Source: an uncultured Blautia sp. (GTDB lineage: Bacteria > Bacillota > Clostridia > Lachnospirales > Lachnospiraceae). Taken from it: DNA of 9,307 bases. Position 1 is the stretch's first letter; each line of letters starts with the position of its first letter. The position numbers and the translations under genes were made by a program. The notes under the pieces are model-generated. The model saw only the letters and a list, made by a program, of their open reading frames with translations. It was not told the DNA's origin and searched no databases. The DNA lies in assembly GCA_900539145.1 (NCBI GenBank), contig UQAX01000063.1, positions 1 to 9,307 of the forward strand. Direction: 5' to 3'. Below, piece by piece: positions 6,138-9,307 of the stretch.

Positions 6138-7706
6138 TTACTTGTCAGTCTTGGTTTCCTGTGCCTTTACCTTATCACCTTCGCTGTGGTTTCCGATATC
6201 GGTAAGAACCTGTTCTCCGTCCTTTAACCCACTTTTAATCTCCACAAAAGCGTCTGAAGTCACGCCTGTTTCAATCTCTTTTTTCTTAATCACTCCGTCT
6301 TCCACTACATAGCAGAAAGAACCGTCTTTTCCAATGTTGACTGCCTCCACCGGCAAAATCGGAACGTTCTTTACCTCTGCCGCCTGAATACTTACCTTCG
6401 CTTCTACACCAATGAAAATGCCGTCATCTGGATTATCAATATGTACCACAACTCCGATGGTTGGAGCTCCCTTTTCATTTGGAACCGCGATGCGGTTTAC
6501 CTTCTCTATGGTTCCGTTGTATTTTTTATCTCCTAATTTTACCGTAGCCTTCTGTCCTTCTTTTACTTTATCAAAATCATATTTTGAAATGCTGGCATCC
6601 ACGCACACATCATCCATACTCTGAAGCGTAAAAAGCTCCATTCCCTGTGTTACGGTAGCTCCCTGACTTACCTTAGTGTCAGAAATAACACCGGAAAATT
6701 CTGCTTCAATTCCTTTTCTTCCTTCTTCTAAAAGCTCCTGAAGATTTTTCGTTTCAAGCTCTGTCAAGTTATTGGAAATTCTGATTTTTTCCTTTGCTGC
6801 ATCTGTAAGACCTGTTGTTTCAGATTGCGCTAAAGCTTCTTTCGATGCCAACTCAGACTGAAGGGCAGCTAATTCTGAGGATACATTCTCCATTTCCGCT
6901 TCCAATGCAGAAGTATCTGCCATTCCCGTACCTGTCATTTGAAAATCAGCAGGATTTACTTCTTCTAATTCCGGAACCTTCGGAGAATTATCTAACAAAT
7001 GACGATAGTCTTCTTTATCTGTTTCCGTTCCTTTTCCCTCATTGATTTTCTGTTTTAAAGCTTCCAGTTCCTTATCATATTCCGGTTTTGTAACGTTATT
7101 ATAAGTATCCATTTCTTCCTGATACTTTGTTTCTGCTGCCAACACGGCTGCCTGATATGCACTTTCTGCTTCTTCCTGCACCTGTGCCTGCGCATTTTTC
7201 TGTGTTTCTGCAATCTGCTGTCTTAAATCAGAAAGTTTATTCTTCTTATTTTCAATTTGTTTTTCTAATTTCGGAACATCTGCTTTTGCTTCTGCAACCT
7301 TAGAAGCCGCCTGATTTGCCTGTTCCTGTGCATCCTCCAGCTCTAATTTGCCTGTTCTAGCTGTAAGCTCTGCCTTCTGATTGTCTGCCTCTAAATTATC
7401 CACATTAAATGCAATCAGCTTCTGTCCCGCTTCTACGCTGTCACCAGCCTCCACTGTCATGTTTTCAATGGTCGCATTTACCGGAGAATAAAATGTTTTT
7501 TTCCATTCACTCTCCACATTGCCGGATGCTTCGATTTCCTGACGAACGTCTCCCTTTTCTACTGAAATGACTTCTACAACAGGTTCTGTGCCTTTTCCTC
7601 CCTTTCGCATATTCCCGATAATTGCCAGAAGAACCAATACAACTGCCACAATTCCAAGAGTAATCAACATAACCGTATTTTTATTCTTCAGAGTCTTTGT
7701 CTTCAT
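6138..7706 (-). CDS. HlyD/MacA-type membrane-fusion adaptor with long coiled coil
   Basis: This is the adaptor that pairs with the MacB-like permease and ATPase on either side of it. Using the ATG at 7706 the protein has 522 residues: basic N-terminus, one membrane anchor at about 12-31, first lipoyl half at about 72-100, a long Ala/Glu/Lys/Gln-rich coiled-coil hairpin at about 105-325, second lipoyl half at about 330-361 (EAEFSGVISDTKVSQGATV), then beta-barrel and membrane-proximal domains. MacA and YknX are, from memory, roughly 370-380 residues, so the hairpin accounts for the extra length. An in-frame ATG at 7727 lacks a ribosome binding site, while GGAGG at 7713-7717 serves 7706. The gene overlaps the end of the ATPase gene by 26 bases. 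The single anchor suggests exposure outside the membrane. Confidence 0.9.
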   Translation of the reverse strand: MKTKTLKNKNTVMLITLGIVAVVLVLLAIIGNMRKGGKGTEPVVEVISVEKGDVRQEIEASGNVESEWKKTFYSPVNATIENMTVEAGDSVEAGQKLIAFNVDNLEADNQKAELTARTGKLELEDAQEQANQAASKVAEAKADVPKLEKQIENKKNKLSDLRQQIAETQKNAQAQVQEEAESAYQAAVLAAETKYQEEMDTYNNVTKPEYDKELEALKQKINEGKGTETDKEDYRHLLDNSPKVPELEEVNPADFQMTGTGMADTSALEAEMENVSSELAALQSELASKEALAQSETTGLTDAAKEKIRISNNLTELETKNLQELLEEGRKGIEAEFSGVISDTKVSQGATVTQGMELFTLQSMDDVCVDASISKYDFDKVKEGQKATVKLGDKKYNGTIEKVNRIAVPNEKGAPTIGVVVHIDNPDDGIFIGVEAKVSIQAAEVKNVPILPVEAVNIGKDGSFCYVVEDGVIKKKEIETGVTSDAFVEIKSGLKDGEQVLTDIGNHSEGDKVKAQETKTDK

Positions 7707-8415
7707 GTACTTCCTCCACTTTTTCATATTCCGGATTTATTCTGTCTGATTCTATTTTTCCATCCATAATTCTTACCACACGTTTTGCTCTGGCTGCAAT
7801 TCCGTCATCATGGGTAATCAAAATGACGGTTCTGCCGTCCTTGTGAAGATTTTTCAAAATATTTAAAATTTCCTTACTGGAAGCAGAGTCCAGATTTCCC
7901 GTAGGCTCGTCTGCCAAAATAACCGGCGGCTTCGCTGCTATGGCTCTGGCAATCGCCACACGCTGCTGCTGTCCTCCTGACATCTCAGATGGCTTATGGT
8001 GTATTCTGTGACTTAACCCTACCATTTCCAATGCCTCTGTTGCCAGTTTTCTTCTTTCTTTCTTATCAATTCCTCTGTAAATCAGTGGAAGCTCTACATT
8101 TTCCACTGCTGTAAGGTTTGGAATTAAGTTAAATCCCTGAAAGATAAATCCGATTTCTTTGTTTCTGACTAAAGATAATTCATTATCGGACATGGTTGAG
8201 ACATCTGTGCCATTTAAATAGTATTTTCCCGATGTAGGAATATCCAGACAGCCGAGCATATTCATAAATGTTGATTTTCCTGAACCGGACTGCCCGATAA
8301 TAGCAACAAATTCTCCTCTGTCAATTTCCAAATTCACATGGTCCAATGCCCGTACTTCATTTTCCCCCGGATTATAAATTTTACATAAATCCATTACTTT
8401 AATTAAATGTTCCAT
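7681..8415 (-). CDS. MacB/LolD-type ABC export ATPase
   Basis: This 244-residue cytoplasmic ATPase drives the adaptor/permease pair encoded next. Walker A GQSGSGKST is at 41-49, Q-loop Gln93, signature MSGGQQQRVAIARA at 145-158, Walker B VILADEPTGNLD at 165-176 and H-loop His202. The phrase ADEPTGNLD and the text around FIFQGFNLIP are characteristic of the MacB/LolD/FtsE/YknY branch. The acidic tail after residue 224 is outside the usual fold; its coding DNA also holds the ribosome binding site and first codons of the adaptor gene. The start is supported by GAGGAG just upstream (8421-8426). No strong promoter lies in the 87-base gap ahead of it, so it is probably co-transcribed with the membrane protein gene. 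Confidence 0.94.
   Translation of the reverse strand: MEHLIKVMDLCKIYNPGENEVRALDHVNLEIDRGEFVAIIGQSGSGKSTFMNMLGCLDIPTSGKYYLNGTDVSTMSDNELSLVRNKEIGFIFQGFNLIPNLTAVENVELPLIYRGIDKKERRKLATEALEMVGLSHRIHHKPSEMSGGQQQRVAIARAIAAKPPVILADEPTGNLDSASSKEILNILKNLHKDGRTVILITHDDGIAARAKRVVRIMDGKIESDRINPEYEKVEEVHEDKDSEE
7713..7717 (-). promoter_or_regulatory. Ribosome binding site fixing the adaptor start
   Basis: GGAGG lies six bases ahead of the ATG at 7704-7706 and is inside the coding sequence of the ATPase gene. It is downstream of the alternative ATG at 7725-7727, which has no such site. This decides the start and indicates translational coupling between ATPase and adaptor. Confidence 0.8.
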
Positions 8416-8450
8416 ACTCTCTCCTCTTATCTTTCTTAAATATAAGAACA

Positions 8451-8480
8451 GGACAAAACAGAACCCCTCCCGTTTTGTCC
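8451..8480 (-). other. Perfect 9-bp dyad between the membrane protein and ATPase genes
   Basis: GGACAAAAC (8451-8459) and GTTTTGTCC (8472-8480) form a perfect nine-base stem around a 12-base loop. It is not followed by a T-tract on the minus strand (TGTTCTTATA follows), so it is not a standard terminator. In the transcript it would sit between the stop of the membrane protein gene and the ribosome binding site of the ATPase gene. It could slow or partly stop transcription, protect one mRNA segment, or bind a regulator. Confidence 0.6.
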
Positions 8481-8502
8481 CGCACCTGCTACCTCATTCT
8501 GC

Positions 8503-8961
8503 CTATTTTACAACAATTCCCTGTTCTTCCTGCAATGCCTGACGGTTCTTTAATGCACCCCAGAAATACAATAATGGAAGAATTAATGAGAAAATCACTG
8601 AAAAGATGCTAAATGCACCGCTAAAAGCGCTGTACGCATTGCAAATTAAAGCGTACACAATCAAAACAATTCCGCAAATATAGCAAAGAGATGCTTTTTC
8701 AATTTTTTTGCTGTTTGCAACTCCGATAATACCTGCCACCATATTGATAACGCCCTGTATTGCAGTTAAAACAATCGTAACCTGAAAGGTTGTTTTTGTA
8801 ATTCCTGCCTGCTGCAAGGTCTGCTCCAAAATCGGCATAAATTCTTCCTGCCCCATCATCACAAAATTCATGGCGCTGGTAATAATACTGGATACACTAC
8901 CAATAATTAAAAAGATACCTACGACCATTAAAAAGGTTCTTCCCGGCGCTTTTTTTGTCAT
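8503..8961 (-). CDS. Small four-helix membrane protein, function unknown
   Basis: I do not recognise a family. The 152-residue protein has four hydrophobic segments at about 9-34, 58-81, 91-111 and 115-137. They form two helix pairs joined by a short charged turn, NSKKIEKA at 83-90. A polar helix-like stretch between the first two (EEFMPILEQTLQQAGITKTT, 39-58) should face outside if the N-terminus is inside. The start has a strong AGGAGG (8970-8975) and a promoter just upstream, so it is the first gene of the exporter operon. Position matches that of YknW, a membrane protein needed for assembly of the B. subtilis YknXYZ system, but YknW is longer and I see no clear sequence likeness. A role as accessory subunit is inference from context. 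Confidence 0.82.
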   Translation of the reverse strand: MTKKAPGRTFLMVVGIFLIIGSVSSIITSAMNFVMMGQEEFMPILEQTLQQAGITKTTFQVTIVLTAIQGVINMVAGIIGVANSKKIEKASLCYICGIVLIVYALICNAYSAFSGAFSIFSVIFSLILPLLYFWGALKNRQALQEEQGIVVK

Positions 8962-8992
8962 ACTCTTTTCCTCCTAAGATAAATTTGTTTTC

Positions 8993-9021
8993 ATTTTATA
9001 ATCATTGATGAAGAATGTCAA
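8993..9021 (-). promoter_or_regulatory. Sigma-A promoter of the exporter operon
   Basis: Reading the minus strand, a consensus -35 box TTGACA (9021-9016) is followed after 17 bases by TAAAAT (8998-8993), five of six matches to the -10 consensus. The first gene's ribosome binding site and ATG follow within about 35 bases. No obvious operator dyad overlaps it. Confidence 0.8.
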
Positions 9022-9053
9022 TTTTATTCTGAAAATTTTTCTCCACTTTTCAT

Positions 9054-9074
9054 AAAAAAGTGTCTTCGACACTT
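9054..9074 (-). terminator. Intrinsic terminator candidate, minus strand
   Basis: AAGTGTC (9058-9064) and GACACTT (9068-9074) form a perfect seven-base stem with a three-base loop. On the minus strand the stem runs into an unbroken T-tract ending at 9054. It would stop transcripts entering from the right before they reach the exporter promoter. The stem has only three GC pairs, so strength is moderate. Confidence 0.55.
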
Positions 9075-9079
9075 CAACT

Positions 9080-9120
9080 CCCCTGCCCCTCAATCTTTGA
9101 GGGGTTGGGGCTTTCTTTTT
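9080..9120 (+). terminator. Strong GC hairpin with T-rich tail ahead of the transposase remnant
   Basis: CCCC (9080-9083) pairs with GGGG (9107-9110), and CCCCTCAA (9086-9093) pairs with TTGAGGGG (9097-9104), with a small internal mismatch and loop TCT. The plus strand continues CTTTCTTTTT. As a terminator it would block read-in toward the transposase start at 9147. It may instead be a subterminal hairpin of the IS91-like element itself. Its position 37 bases before the transposase start suits either role. Confidence 0.55.
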
Positions 9121-9146
9121 CCTTCCCTATCTGTCATAATACTCTC

Positions 9147-9263
9147 ATGAATATACTTCAAAAAATTTTTACCGACTATTATGAAGAAATTAAATATACC
9201 CTCCATCCCAGAAAAACGGAAATGGAAAACATTGATAAAATGATCCACTGCGCGGGAGTTTGA
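9147..9263 (+). pseudogene. N-terminal remnant of an IS91-like transposase
   Basis: The frame begins MNILQKIFTDYYEEIKYTLH and continues PRKTEMENIDKMIHC. From memory this matches the N-terminus of IS91-type transposases of Firmicutes, which go on to a Cys-rich zinc-binding region and a tyrosine-dependent catalytic domain. Only about 35 matching codons remain. At 9251-9253 the sequence passes into the inverted-repeat arm, adds Ala-Gly-Val and stops at TGA 9261-9263. All metal-binding and catalytic parts are missing, so it cannot be active. The likely start ATG 9147 has no clear ribosome binding site. An in-frame ATG at 9060 would translate through the hairpin and is not credible. Family assignment rests on remembered similarity. 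Confidence 0.6.
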
Positions 9264-9307
9264 CAGTTGAATATTGAAAAAAATGCTTGCAGGCCTCATA
9301 ATACCTG
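9253..9307 (+). repeat. Right arm of the 55-bp imperfect inverted repeat
   Basis: This copy is the partner of 1-55 in opposite orientation. It starts at CGGGAG within the broken transposase frame and runs to the last base of the window. The inner 20 bases are identical to the left arm; the outer part differs by substitutions and two one-base gaps. It contains TTGACA (9260-9265), but no -10 box follows at suitable distance. Confidence 0.8.

Noticed and set aside
5762..6205. Plus-strand open frame of 147 codons across the permease and adaptor genes
   Set aside because: It is antisense to two well-supported genes and its translation is rich in His, Cys and Ser with no domain. It is a shadow frame.
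7707..7727. Longer adaptor with start at 7727
   Set aside because: No ribosome binding site precedes it, while GGAGG is correctly spaced for the ATG at 7704-7706.
9253..9307. Outward promoter in the repeat arms based on TTGACA
   Set aside because: No -10 box occurs 15-19 bases downstream in either arm.
1..9307. CRISPR array, tRNA or rRNA genes, toxin-antitoxin or defence genes
   Set aside because: No regularly spaced direct repeats, no tRNA-like cloverleaf and no rRNA signature were seen, and all large frames are explained by transport, RNA modification or transposase genes.

Overview
The window looks like chromosomal sequence from a low-GC anaerobic Bacillota, most likely a gut Lachnospiraceae (Blautia/Dorea/Ruminococcus type). 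The reasons are strong AGGAGG ribosome binding sites, sigma-A promoters with TTGACA boxes, AT-rich codon use, a polyamine importer with permease and binding protein fused, and a separate ATPase/adaptor/permease export set. Taxonomy is inferred from style, not from a marker gene. I found no tRNA, rRNA, CRISPR array, phage gene, toxin-antitoxin pair or defence system.

Layout, left to right. Positions 1-55 are one arm of an imperfect inverted repeat whose other arm is 9253-9307. Positions 56-205 hold a sigma-A promoter with small dyads around it. Positions 206-3955 are a tightly overlapping plus-strand operon for spermidine/putrescine import: potA (ATPase), potB (permease) and a potC-potD fusion (permease plus membrane-tethered binding domain). 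A U-tract terminator at 3958-3993 ends the operon and touches the ribosome binding site of an RluA-family pseudouridine synthase (4005-4889). That gene converges on a minus-strand operon, and the two stop codons overlap.

The minus-strand operon reads from 8961 down to 4886. It encodes a four-helix membrane protein of unknown function, a MacB/LolD-type ATPase, a long HlyD/MacA-type adaptor and a MacB-type FtsX-fold permease. A clear promoter lies at 8993-9021. Content resembles Bacillus subtilis yknWXYZ, suggesting export or envelope protection against a peptide or amphipathic compound, but the substrate cannot be read from sequence.

The right edge (9054-9307) is mobile-element debris: two adjacent hairpins, the first 35 or so codons of an IS91-like transposase, and an abrupt join to the second inverted-repeat arm. 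The core genes are ordinary transporters. The features most worth a second look are the inverted-repeat arms at the edges, the transposase truncated exactly at one of them, the PotC-PotD fusion, and the convergent operons with little termination between them.
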